29,872 nucleotides of DNA from an uncultured Blautia sp. (GCA_934394595.1 CAKRRX010000020.1:1-29872); one strand, 5' to 3'. Positions 8,395 to 16,696 are shown, counted from the first letter of the stretch. Translations and numbers: made by a program. The notes: generated by a model not told the origin, from the sequence alone.

Positions 8395-11163
8395 ATGGCA
8401 GAGACCTTTGGAAATAATCCGAAAAAGAACCTGAGTATAGGAATTCTGGCACATGTGGATGCAGGTAAGACTACATTGTCAGAAGCACTTTTATATTTAA
8501 GCGGAAAAATAAGAAAGCTGGGAAGAGTAGACCACAAGGATGCTTATCTGGATACTTCACCTTTGGAAAGAGAGCGTGGGATCACGATCTTTTCTAAGCA
8601 GGCGATCCTGGATCTTGCCGACACAAGGATCACACTTCTGGATACACCGGGGCATGTGGATTTTTCAGCAGAGATGGAGCGCACTTTGCAGGTGTTGGAT
8701 CTGGCAATCCTTGTGATCAATGGTGCAGACGGCGTGCAGGGGCATACTGTAACTTTGTGGAAGCTGCTGGAGCGCTATGAGATCCCTACCTTTCTTTTTA
8801 TCAACAAAATGGATCAGGAGGGCACAGACCATGATGCCCTTCTTGGAGAACTGAAGAAACGGTTAAGTGAGAATTGCATAGATTTTGGAATTTCCCAGAC
8901 TGACGGGGCACAGGAACGTCAGGAGAAAGAGGCATTTTGGGAAAGTCTTGCCATGTGTGATGAGATTCTTCTGGAGAAATATCTGGAATCCGGGGAAGTG
9001 GCAGATGATGAGATTGCAGCCTTGGTGGCACAGCGGAAGGTTTTTCCCTGCTATTTTGGTTCTGCACTGAAAATGACAGGTGTGGAGAATCTGATGAAGG
9101 GGCTGGAAAGCTACACCGATCCGGCCGTATATCCACAGGCCTTTGGTGCGAAGGTTTACAAGATCGCAAGAGATGATCAGGGTAATCGTCTTACCTATAT
9201 GAAGATAACAGGCGGATGTCTGAAGGTAAAGGAGATGCTGACCACCAGCAAGGGAAATGTGGCAGCTGGAGAGGAAGTGTGGGAGGAAAAAGCAGACCAG
9301 ATCCGGATCTATTCCGGGGCGAAGTTTGAGCTTGCCAAGGAGGCACCTGCAGGAACCGTCTGTGCAGTTACCGGGCTTACCCATACCTTTCCGGGGCAGG
9401 GACTTGGAATCACGGAGAATTCCAATATGCCGGTTCTGGAGCCTGTACTGAACTATCGGATCATTCTTCCTGATGGTTGTGATGTCCATCAGATGCTGAA
9501 GAAATTAAAGGAACTGGAAGAGGAAGATCCTCAGCTTCATATTGTCTGGGACGAGCAGCTGGGTGAGATCCACGCCATGCTGATGGGAGATGTGCAGATT
9601 GAGATCCTGAAACGGCTGATCTGGGAGAGGTTCCATGTGGCCGTTGATTTTGGAACTGGAAACATTGTATATAAAGAAACCATTGCGGCTCCTGTGGAGG
9701 GAGTGGGACATTTTGAACCGCTGCGCCACTATGCGGAGGTGCATCTTCTTCTGGAACCAGGGGAGCCGGGAAGCGGTCTGCAGTTTTTCACCGCATGCAG
9801 TGAGGATGTGCTGGACCGGAACTGGCAGAGACTGATCCTCACCCATCTGGAAGAAAAGGAGCATAGGGGTGTGCTGACAGGCGCACCTGTTACAGATCTG
9901 CAGATCACATTGCTCACAGGAAGGGCTCACTTAAAGCACACAGAGGGCGGTGATTTCCGGCAGGCGACTTACCGTGCTGTAAGACAGGGACTGAAGAAGG
10001 CCAGAAGCATTCTTCTGGAGCCTTACTATGAATTTCGGCTGGAGGTTCCCATGGATATGCTTGGCCGGGCTATGAACGATATCCAGAAAATGCAGGGAAC
10101 TGTGCTTCCGCCGGAAACAGAAGAGATGACAGCCATCTTAAAGGGAAAAGCACCGGTTTCTTCCATGCGTGATTATCAGAAAGAAGTTATTTCCTATACA
10201 AAAGGCCTTGGAAGGCTGTTTTGCAGTCTGAAAGGCTATGAGCCTTGTAAGAATCCAGAAGAGATCGTGGAAGCTATCGGCTATGATTCCGAGCGGGATC
10301 TGGACAATCCTACTGGTTCTGTTTTCTGTGCCCATGGAGCAGGTTTTGTGGTACCCTGGTATGAAGTGGAAGACTATATGCATCTGGAGACCGGCGTGGA
10401 AGCAGAATTCGAGGATGCCCTGGAAGATGCAGAAATACTTTCAGAATCTGAAAAAGCGAAAAAGTCCCAGGGCTATCAGCCTCCTTCCTCTGCCTACAGG
10501 GGAAGCTATGAGGATGATAAGGAATTACAAGCTATTTTTGAGAGAACCTTTGGCCCTGTAAAAAGAGAGCGGATGAATTCCTACAAAAAGGTGGTCAGCG
10601 CAGATCCCGGAAATTATAAAAGTCCTTCTTATAAGAAAGATCAGGAAGAGTATCTGCTGGTGGATGGATATAATATCCTTTTTTCCTGGCCGGAGTTAAA
10701 AGAACTGGCAGAGGTGGATGTCCGTGCAGCACAGACAAAACTTATGGATATTCTCAGCAATTATCAGGGCTATAAGAAATGTATCCTGATTTTGGTGTTT
10801 GATGCATACAAGGTGGAAGGCCATCAGGAAGAGATATTTACCTATCACAATATTCATGTTGTCTATACAAAAGAGGCTGAAACAGCAGATCAGTATATTG
10901 AGAAGACCGTTCACAGGATCGGAAGGTATCATCAGGTGACAGTGGCTACCTCTGACGGACTGGAACAGGTGATCATTCTGGGACAGGGAGCGAACCGGAT
11001 GTCCGCAAAAGGCCTGAAAGAAGAAATTGAGGAAACCGGAAAAATGATCCGCCAGGAATGGCATCAGCACAGGCAGTCCAGCCGCAACTATCTTTTTGAC
11101 CATGCAGACGAAGAAACTGCAAAGCTGATGGAAGAAGTGCGTCTTGGAAAAAGAAAGCTGTGA
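8395..11163 (+). CDS. TetM/EF-G-like ribosomal GTPase fused to a Rae1/YacP NYN endonuclease
   Basis: A two-part protein of 922 residues. Residues 1 to about 650 are a translation-factor GTPase of the TetM/TetO class: P-loop AHVDAGKT at 19-26, switch region RERGITI at 59-65, DTPGHVDF at 83-90, NKMD at 137-140, then EF-G-like domains II to V. Residues about 750-922 form a complete NYN/PIN-like nuclease domain of the YacP (Rae1) family, beginning LLVDGYN and containing VFDAYK, KEAETADQ and TSDGLEQ. The likely acidic metal site is D757, D803, D832 and D854. B. subtilis Rae1 cuts mRNA in the ribosomal A site, so the fusion may let a GTPase deliver or clear the nuclease. The ATG at 8395 has AAGGGG eight bases upstream; ATGs further upstream add up to 36 unlikely residues. 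A greA-type gene follows after 16 bases. The tetracycline-resistance tip motif is not kept, so resistance is doubtful. Confidence 0.88.
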   Translation: MAETFGNNPKKNLSIGILAHVDAGKTTLSEALLYLSGKIRKLGRVDHKDAYLDTSPLERERGITIFSKQAILDLADTRITLLDTPGHVDFSAEMERTLQVLDLAILVINGADGVQGHTVTLWKLLERYEIPTFLFINKMDQEGTDHDALLGELKKRLSENCIDFGISQTDGAQERQEKEAFWESLAMCDEILLEKYLESGEVADDEIAALVAQRKVFPCYFGSALKMTGVENLMKGLESYTDPAVYPQAFGAKVYKIARDDQGNRLTYMKITGGCLKVKEMLTTSKGNVAAGEEVWEEKADQIRIYSGAKFELAKEAPAGTVCAVTGLTHTFPGQGLGITENSNMPVLEPVLNYRIILPDGCDVHQMLKKLKELEEEDPQLHIVWDEQLGEIHAMLMGDVQIEILKRLIWERFHVAVDFGTGNIVYKETIAAPVEGVGHFEPLRHYAEVHLLLEPGEPGSGLQFFTACSEDVLDRNWQRLILTHLEEKEHRGVLTGAPVTDLQITLLTGRAHLKHTEGGDFRQATYRAVRQGLKKARSILLEPYYEFRLEVPMDMLGRAMNDIQKMQGTVLPPETEEMTAILKGKAPVSSMRDYQKEVISYTKGLGRLFCSLKGYEPCKNPEEIVEAIGYDSERDLDNPTGSVFCAHGAGFVVPWYEVEDYMHLETGVEAEFEDALEDAEILSESEKAKKSQGYQPPSSAYRGSYEDDKELQAIFERTFGPVKRERMNSYKKVVSADPGNYKSPSYKKDQEEYLLVDGYNILFSWPELKELAEVDVRAAQTKLMDILSNYQGYKKCILILVFDAYKVEGHQEEIFTYHNIHVVYTKEAETADQYIEKTVHRIGRYHQVTVATSDGLEQVIILGQGANRMSAKGLKEEIEETGKMIRQEWHQHRQSSRNYLFDHADEETAKLMEEVRLGKRKL

Positions 11164-11179
11164 AAGGAGAATTTGGAAT

Positions 11180-11680
11180 ATGAGAGAAAAGCTTACACAA
11201 AAAGATGTGGAAAAAATAGAGCAGGAGATCGAACACCGCAAGCTGGTAGTGCGAAAGGAAGCCATTGAAGCAGTAAAAGAAGCACGTGCCCAGGGCGACC
11301 TCAGTGAGAATTTTGAGTATTATGCAGCCAAGCGGCACAAGAACCAGAACGAAAGCCGTATCCGTTATCTGGAAAATATGCTGAAAACCGCCACAATTGT
11401 AACCGACAAGTCCGGAAGCGATGAGGTAGGAATGGACGATATCGTGGAAGTGTATTTTGAGGAGGATGATGAGATCGAGAAATACAAGCTGGTTACTTCC
11501 ATTCGCGGGAATTCCATGGAAAACCGGATCAGCATTGATTCCCCTATCGGCATGGCGCTGAAAGGACACAAGGTTGGCGACCGGGTGGAAGTAAAGGTAA
11601 ATGACAGCTACAGCTATTTTCTTGAGATCCGCTCCATAGACAAGACACATTCCGAGGAAGAAGAAATCCGGGGATTTTAA
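11180..11680 (+). CDS. greA: GreA/GreB-family transcription elongation factor
   Basis: Binds the RNA polymerase secondary channel and stimulates cleavage of backtracked RNA. The 166-residue protein has the N-terminal coiled coil with the tip motif ARAQGDLSEN at residues 35-44. The acidic pair D40 and E43, equivalent to the E. coli GreA tip acids, is intact. The C-terminal half is the FKBP-like domain, with SIRGNSMENRISIDSPIG and KGHKVGDRVEV. I chose ATG 11180 because AGGAG lies at 11165-11169; an in-frame ATG at 11144 lies inside the preceding gene and lacks such a site. It is 16 bases downstream of the GTPase-NYN gene and ends at a strong terminator, so both genes are probably on one transcript. 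It may be a GreA paralogue rather than the only copy in the genome. Confidence 0.87.
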   Translation: MREKLTQKDVEKIEQEIEHRKLVVRKEAIEAVKEARAQGDLSENFEYYAAKRHKNQNESRIRYLENMLKTATIVTDKSGSDEVGMDDIVEVYFEEDDEIEKYKLVTSIRGNSMENRISIDSPIGMALKGHKVGDRVEVKVNDSYSYFLEIRSIDKTHSEEEEIRGF

Positions 11681-11690
11681 AAAAATAATG

Positions 11691-11758
11691 GCTCTGTTTT
11701 TCGAATTTGACTGTTTGAATTGTTAAAAATCGAAAAACAGGGCTTTTTCTTTTTTTTT
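11691..11758 (+). terminator. Intrinsic terminator after greA
   Basis: A 14-bp stem (11691-11704 with 11730-11743, one G-U pair) encloses a 25-base loop and is followed by a long T-rich run (11744-11758). It ends the GTPase-NYN/greA transcript. Confidence 0.85.
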
Positions 11759-11794
11759 ACATTTCTGAATTTATAATTTTACACAGATTTAACA
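11756..11794 (+). promoter_or_regulatory. PhoP-box-like direct repeats upstream of the phosphate transporter
   Basis: TTTACA (11756-11761), TTTACA (11778-11783) and TTAACA (11789-11794) are spaced 22 and 11 bases apart. This is the 11-base period of Bacillus PhoP boxes (TT-A-A hexamers with five-base spacers). A further TTTACA at 11812-11817 is out of phase. Regulation by the PhoB-like protein encoded at 13800 is inference. Confidence 0.4.
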
Positions 11795-11826
11795 TTCATC
11801 TCCCAGAAAATTTTACATAAAACACA

Positions 11827-11832
11827 TATAGT
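11827..11832 (+). promoter_or_regulatory. Candidate -10 element for the Na+/phosphate transporter
   Basis: TATAGT lies 59 bases before the start codon. No good -35 is found 16-18 bases upstream (CAGAAA), as expected for an activator-dependent promoter below PhoP-like boxes. Confidence 0.35.
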
Positions 11833-11891
11833 GCTTTTAGAACCAAAAAACCAAAGAAATTCGTAATGGATAAAAAAGGAGAGGAAAAGAA

Positions 11892-13679
11892 ATGGATTTT
11901 TTTAGCATTCTGACTTTGCTGGGCGGTCTGGCAATGTTCCTGTATGGAATGCAGGTTATGGGAGATGGACTGGAGAAGCTTTCCGGTGGAAAATTGGAGA
12001 AGATTCTGGAAAATCTTTCTTCAAACAGGGTAAAAGCAGTACTGGTAGGAGCTGCAGTGACTGCAGTTATCCAGTCATCATCGGCTACCACCGTTATGGT
12101 AGTGGGTTTTGTCAATTCCGGGATCATGCATCTGTCCCAGGCCGTTGGCTTTATTATGGGTGCAAACATTGGTACTACGGTCACTGCCTGGATTCTCAGC
12201 CTTGCAGGAATTGAGAGCAGTAATTTCTTTGTAAGACTGTTAAATCCAAGCTCATTTTCACCTGTACTGGCAATGATCGGTGTGATTTTTATTGTATTTC
12301 TTCACAATGAAAAGAAAAAAGACATTGGCCACATTCTGGTTGGTTTTGCTGTGCTGATGTTCGGAATGAACACCATGAGCGGTGCTGTAAAGCCCCTGGC
12401 ACAGGTGCCGGAATTTACCAACATTCTTCTGAAATTTACCAATCCCGTCCTGGGCGTACTGGCAGGCGCACTGCTGACTGCGGTTATCCAGTCTTCTTCT
12501 GCATCAGTTGGTATCCTGCAGGCACTTTGTGTGACCGGGGCAGTTCAGTATAGTATGGCACTGCCGATCATCATGGGACAGAATATCGGAACCTGTATTA
12601 CAGCAATGCTTTCCTCTATCGGAGCTACAAAAAATGCAAAACGTGCAGCGGTAGTCCATCTGTACTTTAATATTGTGGGAACAGTTGCCTTTATGGTGGT
12701 ATTCTATTTCCTGAATTCCTTTTTACATTTTTCCTTTATAGATGATGTGGCAAATCCGGCAGGCATTGCAGTGATCCACAGCGCATTTAATGTTATTGCA
12801 ACAATCGTGCTTCTTCCATTTGGAAATGTACTGGTTAAAATGGCCTGTGCCACTATCCGGGACACAAAAGAGGAAAAAGAGATTTCAGCAGAAGATCAGG
12901 AATTTATGATCCTGGAATCCCGTTTCTTAAGCAATCCTGGAATTGCCATTGAGCAAAGCCGCACAGCAGCAAAGAAAATGGCAGAGCAGTCCAGAACAGC
13001 TCTTGGTCTTTCCTTTGATCTTCTGGAACACTATCAGGAAGAAACTGCTTTTCGTGTGGAAAAGATCGAGGCAAAGGTTGACCGTTACGAGGATGAACTT
13101 GGAACTTATCTGCTCAAGCTGAATCAGAAAGATCTTTCCCTGGAAGACAGCCACAGCCTTTCCATTATGCTTCACTGCATTGGGGATTTTGAGCGAATCT
13201 CCGATCATGCCTTAAGTATTATGAAATCAGCCCGGGAGATGGCAGCCAAGAATGCCGTATTTTCCCAGCAGGCAGTACAGGAACTGCATATCATGGAAAA
13301 AGCGGTAGGGGATATTGTAGATAAAGCATATACTGTATTTGCAACTCAGAATATTACCCTGGCAGAGGAAATAGAACCTCTGGAAGAGGTGATCGATGAG
13401 TTGAGCCGGGAGCTGAAAAGACGTCATATCAACCGTCTGAGAGCCGGAGAATGTACCATTGAGATGGGATTTATTCTGTCTGACATTACTACCAGCCTGG
13501 AAAGAATCGCAGATCACTGTTCCAACATCGGAGTCTGTGTGACACAGGTTCGGGAAGATCTTTACGATACACACAGCCATCTGGATGGTGTAAAAAATGC
13601 ACCGGGAAATCTGTTCCGAAAAGAGCTTGAAACTGTAAGGGAAGCTTATGTACTTCCGGCGGTGGTGAACAAAGGCTGA
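11892..13679 (+). CDS. Na+/phosphate cotransporter with C-terminal PhoU-like domain
   Basis: Membrane transporter of the NptA/YjbB (Na/Pi, SLC34-like) family that imports, or in some cases exports, phosphate with sodium. The two inverted Na/Pi repeats are seen as QSSSATT at residues 61-67 and QSSSAS at 200-205, inside hydrophobic segments spanning about residues 3-310. Residues about 350-560 are a charged helical PhoU-like domain (for example a DFERISDHALSIM segment and a second SLERIADHCSNIG segment), which in this family is cytoplasmic and probably regulatory. The length of 595 is normal for the fused form. AGGAGAGG ends eight bases before the ATG. It stands before a PhoB/PhoR-like pair, after a 120-base gap, and is preceded by PhoP-box-like repeats, which supports a phosphate role. 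Confidence 0.92.
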   Translation: MDFFSILTLLGGLAMFLYGMQVMGDGLEKLSGGKLEKILENLSSNRVKAVLVGAAVTAVIQSSSATTVMVVGFVNSGIMHLSQAVGFIMGANIGTTVTAWILSLAGIESSNFFVRLLNPSSFSPVLAMIGVIFIVFLHNEKKKDIGHILVGFAVLMFGMNTMSGAVKPLAQVPEFTNILLKFTNPVLGVLAGALLTAVIQSSSASVGILQALCVTGAVQYSMALPIIMGQNIGTCITAMLSSIGATKNAKRAAVVHLYFNIVGTVAFMVVFYFLNSFLHFSFIDDVANPAGIAVIHSAFNVIATIVLLPFGNVLVKMACATIRDTKEEKEISAEDQEFMILESRFLSNPGIAIEQSRTAAKKMAEQSRTALGLSFDLLEHYQEETAFRVEKIEAKVDRYEDELGTYLLKLNQKDLSLEDSHSLSIMLHCIGDFERISDHALSIMKSAREMAAKNAVFSQQAVQELHIMEKAVGDIVDKAYTVFATQNITLAEEIEPLEEVIDELSRELKRRHINRLRAGECTIEMGFILSDITTSLERIADHCSNIGVCVTQVREDLYDTHSHLDGVKNAPGNLFRKELETVREAYVLPAVVNKG

Positions 13680-13727
13680 TCAGCAACTGGTTTTGGAAAA
13701 GTCCTGAGAAAGATTTTACGCAGATGC

Positions 13728-13756
13728 TTGTGCAGGGCATAAAAAGAAAGTATACT
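13728..13756 (+). promoter_or_regulatory. Candidate promoter of the PhoB/PhoR-like operon
   Basis: TTGTGC (13728-13733) and TATACT (13751-13756) are 17 bases apart, 44 bases before the response-regulator ATG. The -10 is good and the -35 is modest. Confidence 0.45.
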
Positions 13757-13799
13757 GAAAAGCAACAAGAGAAACTGTATGTGAAGAGGGGACTGTGAA

Positions 13800-14486
13800 A
13801 TGATTTTTTGTGTTGAGGATGATAACAATATCCGGGATCTGCTGGTATATACTCTGGAAACTACCGGATTTCATGCCTGTGGCCTGGTGGATTCCCAGGA
13901 ATTATGGAAAGCCCTGGCTCAGGAAGAACCGGATCTGATCCTTCTGGATATCATGCTTCCAGGGGAAGACGGATATTCCATATTAGATAAGCTGAAGAAA
14001 TCCTCCGGAACCCGGGATATTCCGGTGATCATGGTGACAGCAAAGGAAGCAGAATTTGATAAGGTGCGGGCTCTGGAAGCAGGCGCAGATGATTATATCA
14101 CCAAGCCCTTTGGAATGATGGAATTTATAGCCAGGGTAAAGGCAGTCCTGCGCCGCAGCAGCCGTCATGGGGATGACAGAGAGCTTCGCTGTGAGGATCT
14201 GAGTATTTTCCCGGGACGCCATCAGGTATACAGTAAGGATCAGCCTGTAGAACTGACAAGAAAAGAATTCGAGCTTCTTCTTTACCTTATGGAAAATCGT
14301 GGAATCGTTATGACCAGAGATCAGATTTTGTGTCATATCTGGGGCTATGATTTTGACGGGGAGACCAGAACGGTAGATGTCCATGTCCGTACATTACGTC
14401 AGAAACTGGGAGATACCGGAAAGCTTATTGAGACTGTCCGGGGCGTGGGATACCGAATGGCAGACAAAGGAGGCGGTCAGGGATGA
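13800..14486 (+). CDS. OmpR/PhoB-family response regulator
   Basis: DNA-binding response regulator of 228 residues. The receiver domain has the acidic pocket E6-D7-D8, the phospho-acceptor D50 in LILLDIMLPG, and K102-region TAKEAEFDKVRALEAGADDYITKPF features in order. The C-terminal winged helix includes ELTRKEFELLLYL and the recognition segment TRTVDVHVRTLRQKLG. It overlaps the next kinase gene by four bases (ATGA), so the pair is translationally coupled. Because it follows a Na+/phosphate transporter with a PhoU-like domain, phosphate sensing is likely but not shown. The N-terminus is short, starting directly at the first beta strand, as in many Clostridia. Confidence 0.9.
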   Translation: MIFCVEDDNNIRDLLVYTLETTGFHACGLVDSQELWKALAQEEPDLILLDIMLPGEDGYSILDKLKKSSGTRDIPVIMVTAKEAEFDKVRALEAGADDYITKPFGMMEFIARVKAVLRRSSRHGDDRELRCEDLSIFPGRHQVYSKDQPVELTRKEFELLLYLMENRGIVMTRDQILCHIWGYDFDGETRTVDVHVRTLRQKLGDTGKLIETVRGVGYRMADKGGGQG

Positions 14487-15817
14487 AACAGCGGATTCTG
14501 AACCATACCAGTGTGATGATCGTTCTGACAGTACTTCTCACCTTTATTGTGGCCTGCTTTGTGATGTACGATAAGTTTGATGCCAATATGAAAACCGGAG
14601 TCCGGGATGAAGCAGAATATGTGAAAGTAGGACTGGAAAAATCCGGAGACTCCTATTTGAATGAGAATGTAGGAACTGCCACAGACACCCGTATCACCCT
14701 GACAGATTCCGATGGAAATGTGCTGTATGACAGTGAAGCTGATGCGTCAAAGCTTCCCAATCACAGCGACCGTCCGGAATTTGTCCAGGCGATGGAAAAC
14801 GGAACGGGGGAAGTGGTTCGCTATTCTGAGACCCTTTCCAAGCAGACCTTCTATTATGCAGTAAAGCTTTCTGATGGCAGAATCCTGAGAGTAGCCAAAA
14901 CAACAGACAGTGTGTTTCACACCCTTATGACCAGCTTCACTTTGCTGGGGCTTCTGATGATACTGATTATTCTGGCAGAGTTTGTTCTGGCACAATGGCA
15001 GACGAAAAAGCTGATCGAGCCGATCAACAATCTGGATCTTGAACGTCCTCTTGACAATGTGTGCTATGAGGAACTGCGTCCGCTGCTTGTGCGTGTGGAT
15101 CAGCAGAACAAACAGATCGCAAGCCAGCTGGAGGAGTTGAAAAAGACAGAGGCAGTAAGAAGGGAATTTTCAGCAAACGTTTCCCATGAACTGAAAACTC
15201 CACTGATGTCCATTTCCGGTTATGCAGAGCTGATGATGAATGGAATGGTTCGTCCGGAAAATATTGCAGATTTTTCAGGCAGGATTTATAAAGAGGCGAA
15301 CCGCCTTGGCAATCTGGTGGCAGATATCATACAGCTGTCCAGGCTGGATGAGCAGCAGGATGGTTCGGTATCCATGGAAAGCGTGGAACTGGACGAGCTT
15401 GCAGAAGATGTCTATCACAATCTTCAGGAGCATGCAGGAAAGAAAAAGATTTCCCTTGAGTATCACGGGGAGCCGGCTACTGTGCAGGGAGTTCGCCATG
15501 TGTTGTATGAGATGCTGTACAATATTGCAGACAATGCTGTGCGATACACTAATCCAGGCGGACATATCCGTATTTATGTGGGAAAAAAAGGAGGGAAGCC
15601 TTTTTACCTGGTGGAAGATGACGGAATCGGAATTCCGAAATCCGAGCAGAAACGGATCTTTGAACGGTTTTACAGAGTAGATAAAAGCCATTCCAGGCAG
15701 ACCGGAGGAACCGGCCTTGGACTTTCCATTGTAAAGCATGGGGCAACCTTGCATCATGCAAAAATCAATGTGGACAGTGATCTTGGAAAGGGAACAAAAA
15801 TGGAGCTGCTTTTTTAG
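14483..15817 (+). CDS. PhoR-like sensor histidine kinase
   Basis: Membrane-bound kinase partner of the preceding regulator, 444 residues. Transmembrane helices are at about 11-27 and 151-170, enclosing an extracytoplasmic sensor domain of about 120 residues. No clear PAS domain is seen, and the HAMP-like region after TM2 is weak. The phospho-acceptor is H235 in NVSHELKTPL. The ATP domain shows NIADNAVRY, DDGIGIPKSE and GGTGLGLSIVKH. The stop codon TAG lies inside the loop of the terminator hairpin that follows, so gene and terminator are nearly merged. It converges with nagB. Confidence 0.9.
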   Translation: MKQRILNHTSVMIVLTVLLTFIVACFVMYDKFDANMKTGVRDEAEYVKVGLEKSGDSYLNENVGTATDTRITLTDSDGNVLYDSEADASKLPNHSDRPEFVQAMENGTGEVVRYSETLSKQTFYYAVKLSDGRILRVAKTTDSVFHTLMTSFTLLGLLMILIILAEFVLAQWQTKKLIEPINNLDLERPLDNVCYEELRPLLVRVDQQNKQIASQLEELKKTEAVRREFSANVSHELKTPLMSISGYAELMMNGMVRPENIADFSGRIYKEANRLGNLVADIIQLSRLDEQQDGSVSMESVELDELAEDVYHNLQEHAGKKKISLEYHGEPATVQGVRHVLYEMLYNIADNAVRYTNPGGHIRIYVGKKGGKPFYLVEDDGIGIPKSEQKRIFERFYRVDKSHSRQTGGTGLGLSIVKHGATLHHAKINVDSDLGKGTKMELLF

Positions 15818-15830
15818 GCAGCTCCGTTTT
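15802..15830. terminator. Bidirectional terminator between kinase gene and nagB
   Basis: An 8-bp perfect stem, GGAGCTGC (15802-15809) with GCAGCTCC (15818-15825), is followed by GTTTT on the plus strand. On the minus strand it is followed by ATTTTTG. It therefore serves two convergent genes. Confidence 0.7.
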
Positions 15831-15851
15831 GCTATCTTATAAAAATATTTC

Positions 15852-16577
15852 TTACAGCTCGCTTAGTGCGTCTTCATCAGCCACAATAATTGCGTTGGGA
15901 TGGAACTGAAGAATGGAAGCCGGGCACTGTGGGGTAACCGGTCCCTTAATAGCGGCTGCAAGAGCCTTGGCTTTGTTCTTACCATTGGCAACAAGGAGGA
16001 CAGTTTTTGCGCTCATGATATTGCCGGTTCCCATGGAATAAGCTTTACGCGGAACCTCATCCTCGCTGGCAAAGAATCTTTTATTTGCCTGAATGGTAGC
16101 TTCTGTAAGATCCACACAGTGTGTGCCGGCTTCGAAATGATCATCCGGTTCATTGAATCCGATATGGCCGTTCGGCCCGATTCCAAGAAGCTGCAGGTCT
16201 ACAGTGCCGATATTCTTAAGGAGTGTATTATATGCTTCGCAGCAGGCTGCGGCATCCAGATTGGTTCCATCTGGAACATAAGTATTCTTAATATCAATAT
16301 TGACTCTGCTGAACAGATTCTTGTTCATGAAGTAACGGTAGCTCTGGTCATTGGATCCGTCAAGACCCACATACTCATCCAGGTTGACAGATTTTACATG
16401 GGAAAAATCAAGGATCCCCTCTTCGTACATAGCAGCCAGCTGATCGTAGGTGCCCACTGGGGAAGAACCGGTGGCAAGGCCAAGGATACAGTCTGGTTTG
16501 GATAAAATAACACCGGCGATAATGGTAGCCGCGGTACGGCTTAATTCTTCGTAATTCTTTACTTTTATAACTTTCAT
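15852..16577 (-). CDS. nagB: Glucosamine-6-phosphate deaminase
   Basis: Converts glucosamine-6-phosphate to fructose-6-phosphate and ammonia, the entry of amino sugars to glycolysis. The 241-residue protein is full length for the short (Bacillus-type) form that lacks the E. coli allosteric C-terminal extension. Motifs: LGLATGSSPVGTY at 32-44 (phosphate loop), VNLDEY with D67, and GIGPNGHIGFNEP at 132-144 with H138 and E143 as catalytic residues. AAGGAGAGG lies four bases before the ATG. It is transcribed away from a nucleotidyltransferase/NahK/galE cluster; its leader contains a terminator-like hairpin, so expression may be attenuated. nagA is not in the window. Confidence 0.95.
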   Translation of the reverse strand: MKVIKVKNYEELSRTAATIIAGVILSKPDCILGLATGSSPVGTYDQLAAMYEEGILDFSHVKSVNLDEYVGLDGSNDQSYRYFMNKNLFSRVNIDIKNTYVPDGTNLDAAACCEAYNTLLKNIGTVDLQLLGIGPNGHIGFNEPDDHFEAGTHCVDLTEATIQANKRFFASEDEVPRKAYSMGTGNIMSAKTVLLVANGKNKAKALAAAIKGPVTPQCPASILQFHPNAIIVADEDALSEL

Positions 16578-16600
16578 TTTACCTCTCCTTCTCTGTCAAT

Positions 16601-16618
16601 AAGTGAATATGATCACTT
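16601..16618. repeat. Short inverted repeat in the nagB leader
   Basis: AAGTGA and TCACTT are perfect inverted arms around a six-base centre, 24 bases before the nagB start. It could be an operator for a sugar-responsive repressor or part of the RNA leader structure. No repressor gene is adjacent. Confidence 0.4.
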
Positions 16619-16619
16619 T

Positions 16620-16681
16620 AACAGGGGGCAAAAAAATGACGGCATTATCAGAATGCTGCCATATAAAAACCTACCCCTGTT
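16620..16681 (-). promoter_or_regulatory. Possible attenuator/structured leader of nagB
   Basis: Read on the minus strand, AACAGGGG (16681-16674) can pair with CCCCTGTT (16627-16620). Between them lies a hairpin (16660-16652 with 16646-16638; one A-C mismatch and one G-U pair) followed at once by seven T (16636-16630), which is the form of an intrinsic terminator. No gene ends here on this strand, so the hairpin sits between promoter and nagB. I do not recognise a known riboswitch class. Confidence 0.45.
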
Positions 16682-16696
16682 TCTTAAGACAATATC

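Noticed and set aside
8395..11163. Acquired tetracycline-resistance gene
   Set aside because: The GTPase is TetM-like, but the tip loop is not kept, a nuclease domain is fused, and there are no transposon or mobilisation genes around it.
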